Source: Gammaproteobacteria bacterium (GTDB lineage Bacteria; Pseudomonadota; Gammaproteobacteria; Pseudomonadales; Halieaceae). Taken from it: a DNA stretch of 41,791 nucleotides. The notes beneath the pieces are model-generated. The model had not been told where the DNA came from and searched no databases. It saw only the letters and a program-made list of their open reading frames with translations. Location: assembly GCA_024686215.1 (NCBI GenBank), contig JAIBDN010000017.1, forward strand, positions 1-41,791. The letters run 5' to 3'. Shown here in pieces: positions 9,419-19,179 of the stretch. Numbering within the stretch: the stretch's first letter is position 1; every line of letters begins with the position of its first letter. A program made the translations under genes and the position numbers.

Positions 9419-12181
9419 TCAGGTGGTAATGATAAGTCTCAGCGCCTGCAATTGCAGGCTGGCGTGTTGGATGTGGACTGCGCATTCCTCTATGCGAAAA
9501 CGCAGGTGCTCCAGTTCCTCTTCCCGGATGGACGGGTTTACCTCACGTAGAGCCTCCAGGCGCTGTAATTCTGCGCCCAGATCGTCGCGCATGCCTTGCT
9601 CGGCGGCACCCAATACCACTTGTAACTGTTCTTCGGCTTTTGATGAGGCCAATAACATCTTGGCTTCGACTTCAGCGCGCACCTGCTTGATGATCGCCAG
9701 GGCTGTGGGCTTCTTCACTTTTTCGATTAGCGAATTAAGCCGGTCATGGGGTACCAGGTCAGCGAGGTCCTTGCCACGTGCATCGACCAGCAGGCGCATC
9801 GGACTCAGGGGCAGGAAGCGTTCAACCTGTAAATCTCTGGGTGCTACACAGTTAATCGTGTAAAGGGCTTCCAGCAACATAGTGCCCGGCGCCACGCCCT
9901 TGAGTTTAATGGTGCCGATGGCCGCATTGCCCAGCTCCGTGGAATGTACCATGTCCATGGCTTCCAGGATCATGGGGTGCTCCCAGGTGAGAAAGGCCAT
10001 GTCTTCACGTGCCAGTGCTTTCTCCCGGGAGAAAGTGACGGTGGTGCCATCCTCGTCTACATAGGGGAAGTGGCCGGTGAGCATATGCTCGGATGGGCGC
10101 AAAATCAGGGTTTGCTCGGAATGGAACTCCTGGTCAACGCCAAATGCCTCACACAGACTCTCCAGGTACTTTTCCAGCTCATCACCGCTCTCTAATGTGT
10201 TGATCTCGGTGATTAGCGCCTCTGCCACGGCGGGCTTGCAGGAATTGCGCTCCAACAGCTTGTCGCGGCCCTCACGTAACTCGCGACGGGTGCGCGCGGT
10301 AAACTCGGCGGTGTCCACCAGCAACGCGTCAAAGGCCTCGCTGCGCTGGATTAACTCCGGTAACAGTCGCTCACTGAAGGTTTCAAAGATCATCGTGCCG
10401 GCCGAGCAGCTGTCGCAGAACAGGTCCATGCCGCGCTGGTACCAGTCCAGTAGCGTTTCCTGGGCGGTATTCTCCAGGTAGGGGACATGAATCTCCACAT
10501 CATGTTGTTGCCCGATGCGGTCGAGGCGACCGATGCGCTGCTCCAGTAGATCGGGGTTGAGTGGCAGATCGAACAGGATCAGGTGGTGGGCAAACTGGAA
10601 GTTCCTGCCCTCGCTACCGATCTCCGAGCACACCAGTGTCTGGGCGCCGTTCACTTCGTCGGCGAAATAGGCGGCTGCACGATCACGTTCGATGATGGAC
10701 AGGCCCTCATAGAACGCGGATGAGCGAATACCGGCGCGCATGTGCAAATGGTGTTCCAGGGCGACTGCGGTATCGGCGTGGGCGCAAATGACCAGCGCCT
10801 TGGCCGGGCGCAGCTCCTTGAGGGTTTTTTCCAGCCATGCGACACGGGGGTCAAAGGCCAGCCAGCTGTCATCCAGATAAGGCAATTCCGGATGCAGTTT
10901 TTCCTGCAGATCTACCTGTGCCAGGGTGTACTCCTCCGGCGCGGGCAGTGGGTGGCGGTGTAGCACACGCTCGGGGAAGCCGGCGACAGCGGCGCGCGTG
11001 TTGCGAAACAGTACGCGTCCGGTGCCATGGCGGTCGAGGATTTGCTCTATAAGAGTCTCCGCTGGAGCCTTGGGGTCCAGTCCCGGGGGCAGTTCCTGTG
11101 GGGTTTCACCGGATTGCAGCTGGTCTGCGAGTTCACTCCACTGGCGGTACTGCTGCTCTTCATCACGAAACTGCTGCAAGTCGTGGAAGCGAGAGGCGTC
11201 CAGCAGGCGCAGCCGGGCAAAGTGGCTGGCCTGGCCTATCTGCTCCGGTGTGGCTGTTAATAGCAGCAGGCCTGCACTGTGGGCGCTCAGGGCCTCTACA
11301 AAGCGATAATCATCGCCGGCTTCCTCTTCTGACCAGTGCAAGTGGTGAGCCTCGTCTATTGCCACCAGGTCCCATTGCGCTGTAATGGCTTGCGCTTGCA
11401 GCTCCGGGCGACCCTCAAACAGGTCCAGGCTACACAGCACCAGTTGCTCTGACTCGAAGGGGTTGCCCTCCGCTATTTCTGCCAGACGGTCGCTATCGAA
11501 TAGAGAGAAATGCAGGTTAAAGCGGCGTAACATTTCCACCAGCCACTGGTGCAGCAAGGTGGGAGGAACCATTACCATCACCCGGGAGGCACGACCGGTG
11601 AGCAATTGCTGCTGGATAATCATACCCGCCTCAATGGTTTTACCCAGGCCGACTTCGTCAGCCAGCAGCACGCGAGGCGCGTGGCGTTGGCCCACCTCGT
11701 TGGCGATATAGACCTGGTGCGGTAGCAGGCTGGTGCGCGACCCCATCAGGCCTCTGGCGGGGGACTGCTGCAGGCGGTTGGCGTGCATAAACGTCGCCAC
11801 ACGCAGGGCAAAGTCGGCCGTTTTGTCAAAGTGGCCATTGAGCAGGCGTTGCTGGGGAGTCGTCAGTTGTACGAAGGCATCCAGCTCCAGCTCCGACACC
11901 GTGGACTCTTCATCGTGGTGGTCGGTGCCGGTATACAGCAACAGACCCTGCTGTTCGGTGACCGCCGTCACTACCAGCTCGACATCATCAATAGTGGATA
12001 TATGGTCGCCCGCCTTGAACCGCAGGCGCGTTAGCGGAGCATTCTCCGTGGCGTAGGTGCGCTCTTCACCCACTGCGGGAAACGCCAGGGTTACCCGACG
12101 GCCGTCCAGGTCGACGACGATGCCCAGTCCCAGCTGTGCGTCAGCGTGGCTGACCCAGCGCTGTCCGATAATATAATCCAT
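9419..12181 (-). CDS. rapA: RNA polymerase-associated SWI2/SNF2 ATPase RapA
   Basis: A 920-residue RapA/HepA protein, slightly shorter than the roughly 970 residues usual in enterobacteria. It carries the N-terminal RapA-type domain (GQRWVSHADAQLGLG), Walker A in DEVGLGKT (about 175-182), the DEAH box at 276-279 (IDEAHHLHW), and a C-terminal helicase lobe with EIGSEGRNFQ and QRIGRLDRIGQ. RapA binds RNA polymerase and recycles it after termination. A GGAAGG lies upstream of the start at a long spacing. It is divergent from the thiolase-FadJ operon. The monooxygenase gene starts only 3 nt after its stop, an unusual partner for a housekeeping gene. Confidence 0.96.
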   Translation of the reverse strand: MDYIIGQRWVSHADAQLGLGIVVDLDGRRVTLAFPAVGEERTYATENAPLTRLRFKAGDHISTIDDVELVVTAVTEQQGLLLYTGTDHHDEESTVSELELDAFVQLTTPQQRLLNGHFDKTADFALRVATFMHANRLQQSPARGLMGSRTSLLPHQVYIANEVGQRHAPRVLLADEVGLGKTIEAGMIIQQQLLTGRASRVMVMVPPTLLHQWLVEMLRRFNLHFSLFDSDRLAEIAEGNPFESEQLVLCSLDLFEGRPELQAQAITAQWDLVAIDEAHHLHWSEEEAGDDYRFVEALSAHSAGLLLLTATPEQIGQASHFARLRLLDASRFHDLQQFRDEEQQYRQWSELADQLQSGETPQELPPGLDPKAPAETLIEQILDRHGTGRVLFRNTRAAVAGFPERVLHRHPLPAPEEYTLAQVDLQEKLHPELPYLDDSWLAFDPRVAWLEKTLKELRPAKALVICAHADTAVALEHHLHMRAGIRSSAFYEGLSIIERDRAAAYFADEVNGAQTLVCSEIGSEGRNFQFAHHLILFDLPLNPDLLEQRIGRLDRIGQQHDVEIHVPYLENTAQETLLDWYQRGMDLFCDSCSAGTMIFETFSERLLPELIQRSEAFDALLVDTAEFTARTRRELREGRDKLLERNSCKPAVAEALITEINTLESGDELEKYLESLCEAFGVDQEFHSEQTLILRPSEHMLTGHFPYVDEDGTTVTFSREKALAREDMAFLTWEHPMILEAMDMVHSTELGNAAIGTIKLKGVAPGTMLLEALYTINCVAPRDLQVERFLPLSPMRLLVDARGKDLADLVPHDRLNSLIEKVKKPTALAIIKQVRAEVEAKMLLASSKAEEQLQVVLGAAEQGMRDDLGAELQRLEALREVNPSIREEELEHLRFRIEECAVHIQHASLQLQALRLIITT

Positions 12182-12478
12182 CAGCTTGTTCTACCTTCCA
12201 ATATGTTGCTGCGTTGGCATTCGGACACGGTATCGCGGCGCCTGACTAAGAGGGCGCGTAGTTTAGCATCGAATACACTAAAGTTTAGCGGGACTTTTCC
12301 AGTTGTCGCCCACTACTGTGCTTTTTATCTTGGAAGTGTCACTTGCGGTCAATTTTTTTAGAACCTGGCATCATTGCTACACAGTCGGCCGCAGCGCAAG
12401 ATTGTGCGGTTTTTCGCGCAGGTCGCAGCGCCGTGTATGCGGGCTGTGTACTACCAGACAATCTACAGAGGTTTGACT
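12182..12478. promoter_or_regulatory. Divergent spacer rapA / thiolase operon
   Basis: 297 bp without a gene between divergent units, so it must hold both promoters. The octamer AGTTTAGC occurs twice in direct orientation (12260-12267 and 12282-12289), exactly 22 bp apart. The second copy is part of the palindrome CTAAA-G-TTTAG at 12278-12288. This is a candidate operator; I could not assign -35/-10 elements with confidence. Confidence 0.4.
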
Positions 12479-13687
12479 ATGTCCAATACTGCCTACATTT
12501 ATGACGCTCTCCGTACCCCCCGTAGCAAGGGCAAGGTGGGTGGCAGCCTCAACGAGGTAAAGCCTATAGATCTGGGCGCCGGCCTGCTGCGTGCTCTGCA
12601 ACAGCGCCACGACCTGGATACGGCCTACGTAGACGACGTCATTATGGGCTGTGTGACCCCGGTGGGAGAGCAGGGGTCTGATGTCGCCAAGATGATCGTA
12701 CAGAATGCGGATTGGGACGAGTCGGTGGCGGGTGTGCAGCTGGATCGCTTTTGCGCCTCGGGTCTGGAGGCGGTTAACAGCGCCGCGGCCAAGGTCGCCT
12801 CGGGCTGGGAAAATCTGGTGGTGGCGGGCGGTATTGAATGTATGTCCAGGGTTCCCATGGGGTCCAACGGTGGTGCCATGGGGGGCGATGCAGCCTTCAG
12901 TATGAAAAGCGGCTTCGTGCCGCAGGGTATAGGCGCCGATACCATTGCCACTCTGGCGGGTTGGAGCCGTGAAGATGTGGACCGCTATGCGCTGGAGTCC
13001 CAGCGGCGCGCCGCACATGCACGCGATAATGGTTACTTTGACAAGTCCGTGGTCCCTGTCGTGGACTGTAATGGCCTTACTATTCTGGAACGGGATGACT
13101 TCATCAAGCCCGATTCTACGCTGGAAGGGCTGGGTGGCTTGCGCGCGTCCTTCGAGGTGATGGGCCAGTTTGGTTTCGACGACATTATTCTCAACAAATA
13201 CAACACGCTGGAGAAAATCGATCACGTGCACACGCCGGGTAACTCCTCGGGCATTGTTGACGGCTCCAGCGCAGTGTTAATTGGTAGTGAAAAAGCCGGA
13301 AAGGACCTTGGTCTGACGCCGCGTGGGCGCATTGTGGCCACCGCCGTGTTGTCTACTGACCCGATTATTATGTTGACGGGCCCGGGCCCGGCAGCGAAAA
13401 AATGCCTGCGTACAGCCGGCTTGCAGCCGTCCGATATCGATCTTTGGGAAATTAATGAGGCATTTGCGTCGGTGGCAATGCGCTATATGAAAGATCTGGA
13501 CATTGATCATGAGGTGACCAACGTAAATGGTGGGGCGATTGCAATGGGCCATCCACTGGGTGCCACGGGTGCAATGCTGGTCAGTACCATGCTGGACGAA
13601 CTGGAGCGGCGCAATTTGAAACGCGCCATGCTGTCCCTGTGTGTGGGCGGCGGCATGGGTATATCCACCATTATCGAACGCGTTTAA
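12479..13687 (+). CDS. Acetyl-CoA C-acyltransferase (beta-oxidation thiolase)
   Basis: A 402-residue thiolase with the acylated Cys92 (DRFCASG), His358 (MGHPLGATG) and the second catalytic Cys388 (CVGGGMG). It should cleave 3-oxoacyl-CoA to acetyl-CoA and a shortened acyl-CoA. I chose ATG 12479 because AGAGG lies at 12467-12471 and homology begins there; the open frame extends 35 codons further upstream without support. The FadB/FadJ-like gene begins 38 nt after its stop, so the two form the classical beta-oxidation pair. It is closer to the FadI/acetyltransferase style than to short PhaA enzymes, by length and motifs. Chain-length preference is unknown. Confidence 0.92.
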   Translation: MSNTAYIYDALRTPRSKGKVGGSLNEVKPIDLGAGLLRALQQRHDLDTAYVDDVIMGCVTPVGEQGSDVAKMIVQNADWDESVAGVQLDRFCASGLEAVNSAAAKVASGWENLVVAGGIECMSRVPMGSNGGAMGGDAAFSMKSGFVPQGIGADTIATLAGWSREDVDRYALESQRRAAHARDNGYFDKSVVPVVDCNGLTILERDDFIKPDSTLEGLGGLRASFEVMGQFGFDDIILNKYNTLEKIDHVHTPGNSSGIVDGSSAVLIGSEKAGKDLGLTPRGRIVATAVLSTDPIIMLTGPGPAAKKCLRTAGLQPSDIDLWEINEAFASVAMRYMKDLDIDHEVTNVNGGAIAMGHPLGATGAMLVSTMLDELERRNLKRAMLSLCVGGGMGISTIIERV

Positions 13688-13725
13688 TACGGCGTTGGCA
13701 TACAAAATACGAGGTTAATGAAAGC

Positions 13726-15873
13726 ATGAGTGTATTCAATTACGAGAAAGACGCCGACGGTATCGTTACTGTCACTATGGATATGAGCGGTCCGGTTAAC
13801 GCCATGAACGAAGAATATCGCGGTGCTATGGGCGCCACTGTGGATCGCCTGGAGCAGGAACAGGGGTTGTGCGGGGTGGTATTTTCATCCGCCAAGAAAA
13901 CATTTTTTGCTGGTGGCGACCTGCACGAACTGTTGGCGGTGGACAAGGGCGATGAAGGTGACTTCATGGATATGCTGCGCAGCACCAAGGGGGTCCTGCG
14001 GCGCGTGGAGAAGTTGCCGGTGCCGGTTGTTGCGGCGATAAATGGTGCAGCCCTTGGGGGCGGTTTTGAATTGTGCCTGTGTTGCAATCATCGCATCGCC
14101 TGGGATAACCGGGCAGTGCAGCTGGGTTTGCCGGAAGTCACTCTGGGCCTGTTGCCGGGCGGTGGCGGTGTGGTGCGCATGGTCAACTTGTTGGGCCTGG
14201 AAAAGGCCATGCCTTACCTGATTGAAGGACGTAAGGTAGCACCAGCCAAGGCCTTGGCCGAGGGCATGATTCACCAAGTGGTGGCCAGTGCAGAGGAACT
14301 GGTGCCGCGGGCCAAAGCCTGGATACTGGAAAACAAAGACAATGCTGCGGCTGCAGTGCAGCCCTGGGACAGCAAAGGGCACCGCATTCCTGGCGGCAAT
14401 GCCAGCTCGCCCAAGTTGGCACAACTGTTGATGGGTGCACCTGCAATGTTGCGCCAGCAAACCCGCGGCCTGTTGCCGGCGCCGGAAAAAATTATGGATT
14501 GCGCCATTGAGGCAGCACGCCTGAATCTGGATGTCGCGCTGGAGGTGGAGTCACGTGGCTTGACCTATCTGGTGACGACACCACAGGCCAAGAATATGAT
14601 CAGCACATTTTTCTTTGGCATGAACAGGGTAAACGGCGGTGCCAGTCGACCATCCGGTTTTGATAAATACCAGACGCAGAAGGTAGGGATACTGGGGGCA
14701 GGTATGATGGGGCAGGGCATTGCCTACGCCTCGGCCATGGCCGGTATTGAGGTGGTGCTCAAGGATATTTCTCAGGAGGCGGCGGACAAGGGTAAGGGCT
14801 ATAGCGAAGCGCTGTTGGCCAAGCGCGTTGAGCGCGGCCGCATGAGCGAAGAGCAGAAAGCCGCTGTGCTGGGTCTGATCCTGGCCACCGACAGTGATAA
14901 AGATCTACAGGGCTGTGATCTGATCATCGAGGCGGTATTTGAAAATATTGACCTTAAAAACAAGATTACAGCAGCCACCGAGGCCTGCCTCGCCGAAGGG
15001 GGGGTGTGGGGTTCAAATACATCGACCTTGCCCATCACCGAGTTGGCTCAGGCCAGTACGCAGCCGAAGAACTTTATCGGCATTCATTTCTTTTCCCCGG
15101 TGGACAAAATGCCCCTGGTGGAAATCATCTGCGGTGAGCAAACCTCGGATGCAACCCTGGCCCGGGCATTTGACTATGTACGCCAGATAAAGAAGACCCC
15201 CATCGTGGTGAATGACTCACTTGGCTTCTTTACTTCGCGCACCTTTGGTACGTATCTGGATGAAGGGGTACGTCTGCTGAAAGAGGGTGCACATCCGGTG
15301 CAGATTGATCATCTGGGCAGGGCGATCGGTATGCCGGTAGGGCCTTTGGCGGTGCACGACGAGGTGAGCCTGGAACTGACTCGCAAAGTTGCAGAAACGC
15401 AGCTGGAAATGGGTGTGGCCGGCAAGTGGGGCGAACAGGATGACATGGCTGAGGTCGTTACCACTATGATTGGTCAACATCAGCGCGGAGGCCGCCATCA
15501 CGGAGGAGGCTTTTACGATTATCCAGAAGATGGCTCCAAGGCGATCTGGCCGGGGCTGCTCGATCTTTACTACCGTGAAGAGGTGGAAATACCGCAACAG
15601 GACATGCAGGATCGCATGCTGTTTCGCCAGGTGATAGAAGCGCTGAAATGCCTGGAGAGCAATGTTCTGCGTTCAGTTGATGACGGCAATATTGGTTCGA
15701 TTATGGGTATAGGCGCCCCGGTGTGGACCGGTGGTCTGATCCAGTTCGTCAATACCTATGGCTTGCAGCGCTTTGTAGATCGCTGCGGCGAGCTTGCCGG
15801 TCAATACGGTGAACGTTTCCAGGCGCCGGAGATTGCGCGCGAGCACGCCGCCTCCGGAACGTTATTTAGCTAG
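13726..15873 (+). CDS. Bifunctional enoyl-CoA hydratase / 3-hydroxyacyl-CoA dehydrogenase (FadB/FadJ-like)
   Basis: A 715-residue fused beta-oxidation enzyme. The N-terminal crotonase domain (about 1-190) has the oxyanion glycines in GAALGGG and the two catalytic glutamates Glu115 (GGGFELC) and Glu137 (LPEVTLG). The NAD-binding 3-hydroxyacyl-CoA dehydrogenase domain begins near 318 with GAGMMG (324-329) and contains IHFFSPVDKMPLVE. The C-terminal dehydrogenase repeats follow. It hydrates 2-enoyl-CoA and oxidises the product. ATG 13726 has GAGG at 13711-13714 and gives the family's usual length; the frame is open upstream into the thiolase gene. It forms the complex partner of that thiolase. 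Whether it is the main FadB or an anaerobic/substrate-specific FadJ is not decided. Confidence 0.94.
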   Translation: MSVFNYEKDADGIVTVTMDMSGPVNAMNEEYRGAMGATVDRLEQEQGLCGVVFSSAKKTFFAGGDLHELLAVDKGDEGDFMDMLRSTKGVLRRVEKLPVPVVAAINGAALGGGFELCLCCNHRIAWDNRAVQLGLPEVTLGLLPGGGGVVRMVNLLGLEKAMPYLIEGRKVAPAKALAEGMIHQVVASAEELVPRAKAWILENKDNAAAAVQPWDSKGHRIPGGNASSPKLAQLLMGAPAMLRQQTRGLLPAPEKIMDCAIEAARLNLDVALEVESRGLTYLVTTPQAKNMISTFFFGMNRVNGGASRPSGFDKYQTQKVGILGAGMMGQGIAYASAMAGIEVVLKDISQEAADKGKGYSEALLAKRVERGRMSEEQKAAVLGLILATDSDKDLQGCDLIIEAVFENIDLKNKITAATEACLAEGGVWGSNTSTLPITELAQASTQPKNFIGIHFFSPVDKMPLVEIICGEQTSDATLARAFDYVRQIKKTPIVVNDSLGFFTSRTFGTYLDEGVRLLKEGAHPVQIDHLGRAIGMPVGPLAVHDEVSLELTRKVAETQLEMGVAGKWGEQDDMAEVVTTMIGQHQRGGRHHGGGFYDYPEDGSKAIWPGLLDLYYREEVEIPQQDMQDRMLFRQVIEALKCLESNVLRSVDDGNIGSIMGIGAPVWTGGLIQFVNTYGLQRFVDRCGELAGQYGERFQAPEIAREHAASGTLFS

Positions 15874-15885
15874 GGGATGGGAACC

Positions 15886-15906
15886 GGGGCGTTGCGCCCC
15901 TTGTTT
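15886..15906 (+). terminator. Rho-independent terminator after FadJ-like gene
   Basis: GGGGCG (15886-15891) pairs with CGCCCC (15895-15900) around a TTG loop and is followed by TTGTTT. It starts 13 nt after the FadJ-like stop and sits between convergent genes. The U-rich tail fits the plus strand; on the minus strand the tail is poor. Confidence 0.7.
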
Positions 15907-17140
15907 ATATCCGCTCGATAATCACCGCCGGTGCCATGCCGCCGGCGGCACACATGGTAACCAGACCGAGCTGCTTGTCCTGACGCTCCAGTTCGTCCAG
16001 CACCGTGCCTATGAGCATTGAGCCTGTGGCGCCTATGGGGTGGCCCAGGGCCATGGCGCCGCCATTAACGTTCACCTTGCTGCGGTCCAGATCAAGATCA
16101 CGCTGGAATTTCTCTGCTACTACAGCAAAGGCCTCATTAATTTCCCACAGGTCGATATCCTCGACGCTCAGGCCTGCTTTTTCCAGTACCCGGCGCGCGG
16201 CCGGTACCGGCGCGTTCAGCATCAGGGTAGGGCAGTCGCCCATATTACACATGGCCTTGATACGCGCGCGCGGCCGCATGCCATTCGCCTTGGCGTAGGA
16301 CGGAGAAGCCAGCAGCAGCGCAGCAGCGCCGTCGACTACCCCGGAAGAGTTGCCCGCGTGGTGCATATGGGTGATTTCCAGGCCGGGGTATTGCTGCTGG
16401 ATCATGCTGCGGTAGGTGGTGCCCGATTCATCCAACGGGTAATCCGCTATCGGCGCGAATGACGCTTGTAAGGCTGCCAGGCCTTCCAGCGTAGTCTGTG
16501 GACGTGGGAACTCGTCCTTGTCCAGGGCCAGGCTACCGTCTATCGAATACACCGGCACCAGGCTACGATCGAAATGTCCGTTGGCAATGGCATGCGCAGC
16601 GCGTTGCTGAGTTTCGAATGCCAGTGCATCCAGTGCTTCGCGGTCAATACCTTCCATGGTGGCGATGGCATCGGCGCACACGCCCTGGTGTGGCTGCGGG
16701 TGCAGAGCGCGCAGGGCCAGGTTGCCATTGTCCATGAACGGGCTAATAGCTGCGCCTTCTTCACCATAAACGGACATCATCTCGGCGCCACCGCCGATCA
16801 CCAGGTCTTCTGATCCGGACATGATGTTCATGGCCGCCAGATTTACCGAGGTGATGCCTGAGCCGCAGAAGCGGTCCAGGGTGACACCACTGGAGCGGAT
16901 GTCATAACCGGCTTCCAGGGCCGCCATGCGCGCCAGGTCGCCGCTTTGGCGTCCTCGCTGCGAGCTGGTACCGAAAATAATGTCGCCGACTTCGGCGGTG
17001 TTCAGGTCGTTACGCTCGGCAATCGCCTTGAGTACGCTGGCGCCCAGATGTTGCGGGTGCTGCTCTGCCAGTGAACCCTTGCCCTTCTTGCCAATGCCCC
17101 GCGGGGTGCGGCAGGCATCAATAATCCATGCTTCAGTCAT
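15905..17140 (-). CDS. Acetyl-CoA acetyltransferase (thiolase)
   Basis: A 411-residue thiolase with Cys92 (DRFCGSG), the histidine in ALGHPIGATG and the C-terminal cysteine in MCAAGGMAP. It should act on 3-oxoacyl-CoA in a degradative pathway. ATG 17140 has GGAG close upstream, and the longer open frame before it overlaps the neighbouring hydratase gene and is unsupported. It is the last gene of a minus-strand unit: kinase-like protein, enoyl-CoA hydratase, thiolase, with only 10 nt to the hydratase stop. It is clearly different from the thiolases at 12479 and 23776, so the three probably serve different acyl chains. Confidence 0.92.
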   Translation of the reverse strand: MTEAWIIDACRTPRGIGKKGKGSLAEQHPQHLGASVLKAIAERNDLNTAEVGDIIFGTSSQRGRQSGDLARMAALEAGYDIRSSGVTLDRFCGSGITSVNLAAMNIMSGSEDLVIGGGAEMMSVYGEEGAAISPFMDNGNLALRALHPQPHQGVCADAIATMEGIDREALDALAFETQQRAAHAIANGHFDRSLVPVYSIDGSLALDKDEFPRPQTTLEGLAALQASFAPIADYPLDESGTTYRSMIQQQYPGLEITHMHHAGNSSGVVDGAAALLLASPSYAKANGMRPRARIKAMCNMGDCPTLMLNAPVPAARRVLEKAGLSVEDIDLWEINEAFAVVAEKFQRDLDLDRSKVNVNGGAMALGHPIGATGSMLIGTVLDELERQDKQLGLVTMCAAGGMAPAVIIERI

Positions 17141-17150
17141 AGTATTCTCC

Positions 17151-17915
17151 TTATTTACCGGTCCACTTGGGCGCGCGTTTCTCGGCAAAAGCCGAGGCGC
17201 CTTCGATGGCATCGTGGCTGGTGAAAATGGGCATTACCCGTTCCTGCTGTTCACGCCACATGTCCTGTTTTGACCATTCGCTGGATTCGACCATGACCTG
17301 CTTGCTGATGCGCACGGCCAGGGGGCCATTGGCGCTGATGGTGGCGGCCAACTCCTTGGCTGCAGCCAGCGCCGTGCCAGCGGGAACCACGCGGTTAATC
17401 AAACCCATTTCTGCAGCGCGTTCCGCGCTGATGAAATCGCCGGTTAGCGCAAGTTCCATCGCCAGCCTGGGGGCAATCTGTTGCGGCAGGCGCAGCAGAC
17501 CACCGCCGGCGGCGGCCAGGCCACGCTTCACTTCGGGGATACCGAATTTTGCATTGTCGGCGGCGACCACCAGGTCACAGGTGATCATCAACTCCAGACC
17601 TCCGGCCAGGGCGTATCCCTCTACCGCAGCAATAATCGGCTTTTGCGGTGGCTTCTCCGTTATGCCGGCAAAGCCTCGACCTTCTACCACTGGCATTTCG
17701 CCAGTCACGAAGGCCTTCAGGTCCATGCCTGAGCAGAAGGTGCCACCGGCGCCGGTGAGAATCGCCACACGTATGTCGTCGTTACTGTCCAGTTCATCCA
17801 TTGCTGCGGCTACGCCTACGGCAATGGCCTTGTTCGCCGCATTTTTGGCTTGCGGGCGGTTCAGGGTGACGGTCATAACGCCATCGGCTACTTCTACCAG
17901 TACTTCATCCGACAT
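17151..17915 (-). CDS. Enoyl-CoA hydratase/isomerase (crotonase family)
   Basis: A 254-residue crotonase. The N-terminal block TFCSGMDLK and the oxyanion-loop AGGLELM are present, and the two positions that are glutamates in hydratases are Glu108 (GGLELMITCD) and Glu128 (GIPEVKRG), so hydratase activity is likely. The start has AAGGAG upstream. It lies 58 nt after the APH-like kinase gene and 10 nt before the thiolase gene on the same strand. This pattern fits the breakdown of a specific unsaturated CoA ester. The exact substrate cannot be assigned. Confidence 0.92.
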   Translation of the reverse strand: MSDEVLVEVADGVMTVTLNRPQAKNAANKAIAVGVAAAMDELDSNDDIRVAILTGAGGTFCSGMDLKAFVTGEMPVVEGRGFAGITEKPPQKPIIAAVEGYALAGGLELMITCDLVVAADNAKFGIPEVKRGLAAAGGGLLRLPQQIAPRLAMELALTGDFISAERAAEMGLINRVVPAGTALAAAKELAATISANGPLAVRISKQVMVESSEWSKQDMWREQQERVMPIFTSHDAIEGASAFAEKRAPKWTGK

Positions 17916-17973
17916 GTTCTTACTCCTTGGTCATTGTTTAATTGTCACGCGGGCTGCGTGAAGGGTTGGTGAG

Positions 17974-18996
17974 TTAATCGATCAGTGCTTCGGCCATCAG
18001 TGCCAGTGGCACTACTGCATCTCCGCGGGAGTCTGCTTCGGTGCTCGAAGCGGTGCCTATCTCGGCGCGCTTGACGATTCCTTGCAAAATCGCGGCCAGG
18101 CGGAACAGGGAAAATACAATGTAGAAATTCCAGTTCTCGATACCGTCGCGCCCGGTGCGCTCGCAGTAGCGCGCGATGTATTCTTCGTCGCTGGGGATGC
18201 CGTAAGCGGCGCGGTCCACGCCGCCGAGACCTTTAATGCCGTCGCTATCGCGCGGCAGCATCCAGGCCATGCACTGGTTGGCCAGGTCCGCCAGGGGATG
18301 ACCCAGGGTAGACAGCTCCCAATCCAGCAGGGCGATGACCCGCGGTTCGCTGGGATGGAACATCATATTGTCGAGGCGGTAATCGCCATGTACCAGGCTT
18401 ACCGTGCCGTCATCTTCAGGCATTCTTGCCACCAGCCACGCCATCAACTTTTCCATCGCCGGGATGTGCTGGGTTTCTGATGCGCGATACTGCTTGCTCC
18501 AGCGACTGAGCTGCCGCTCGAAGTAATTGCCGGGTCGTCCGTAATCGCTGAGGCCCACTGCCTCCACATTCACATTGTGTAACGCCGCCATAGTCTGGTT
18601 CATGGCGTCATAGATAGCCGCACGCTCGGTATTGTCGGCTGCCTCGGGGAGCAGGGGGTCCCACAGGATGCGTCCCTCCATGTATTCCATGACATAGAAC
18701 ATAGAGCCGATAACGCTTTCGTCGTCGCACAAGACGTGGGTGCGCGGAACCGGTACGTCGGTATTGTTCAGGGCGCTGATCACTCGGAACTCACGGTCCA
18801 CTGCATGCGCTGACTTGAGCAGTTCACCGGGTGGCTTGCGGCGCAATACATACTCGTTGCCGCCAGCACTGAGCTTGAAAGTAGGGTTGGATTGGCCCCC
18901 CGGGAATTTTTCTGCGCTGAGTGGCCCGGTGAAGCCTGGGATATGCTCGCTCAGATAGTCGGTAAGTGCCTGAATGTCGAGTTGTTGTGTGCTCAT
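17974..18996 (-). CDS. APH-like phosphotransferase (ACAD10/11 N-domain type)
   Basis: A 340-residue protein of the aminoglycoside-phosphotransferase fold. The catalytic loop HGDYRLDN is at 203-210 (Asp205, Asn210) and the metal-binding aspartate is Asp225 (LLDWELSTLGHP). This variant, with GGQSNPTF and a YVLRRKPPG block, is the type fused to acyl-CoA dehydrogenases in ACAD10/11, where it is linked to handling 4-hydroxyacyl-CoA substrates. A role in phosphorylating a hydroxyacyl-CoA intermediate is therefore plausible but inferred. ATG 18996 starts the homology; the 35 codons upstream look non-coding. It heads the operon with a hydratase and thiolase. Confidence 0.88.
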   Translation of the reverse strand: MSTQQLDIQALTDYLSEHIPGFTGPLSAEKFPGGQSNPTFKLSAGGNEYVLRRKPPGELLKSAHAVDREFRVISALNNTDVPVPRTHVLCDDESVIGSMFYVMEYMEGRILWDPLLPEAADNTERAAIYDAMNQTMAALHNVNVEAVGLSDYGRPGNYFERQLSRWSKQYRASETQHIPAMEKLMAWLVARMPEDDGTVSLVHGDYRLDNMMFHPSEPRVIALLDWELSTLGHPLADLANQCMAWMLPRDSDGIKGLGGVDRAAYGIPSDEEYIARYCERTGRDGIENWNFYIVFSLFRLAAILQGIVKRAEIGTASSTEADSRGDAVVPLALMAEALID

Positions 18997-19179
18997 AATG
19001 TCTGTCTTTTGTCCATGGAGAGAATATTTCGACCGGGCCAGAGTTTGTGTCCTGAGAAGAGCGCTAACAATGACTTTTCGGCACAAATAAATGTACAGCA
19101 AATGACACGCTGGCGGAAATGTTTGAGCCCGGATAACGCACCGGTTATGCTCTGCGCCATAACGGGGGTGACACTAACA
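18997..19179. promoter_or_regulatory. Divergent spacer APH-like operon / sprT
   Basis: About 180 bp separate two divergent genes and must contain both promoters. I could not identify a convincing -35/-10 pair or inverted repeat. A plus-strand frame runs open through it but shows no protein similarity before the SprT region. Confidence 0.4.

Noticed and set aside
12389-12420. Terminator-like CCGCA...TGCGG with T-run before the thiolase gene
   Set aside because: A 5-bp stem with an 11-nt loop is weak, and no gene ends upstream on that strand.
12377-13231. 284-residue minus-strand open frame opposite the thiolase
   Set aside because: Antisense shadow of a gene with complete thiolase motifs; His- and Gln-rich without a domain.
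17167-17961. 264-residue plus-strand open frame opposite the enoyl-CoA hydratase
   Set aside because: Ser/Ala-rich shadow in the complementary frame of a well-defined crotonase gene.
18892-19146. Upstream in-frame extension of sprT
   Set aside because: It overlaps the start of the divergent kinase gene and has no similarity; SprT homology begins after about 19180.
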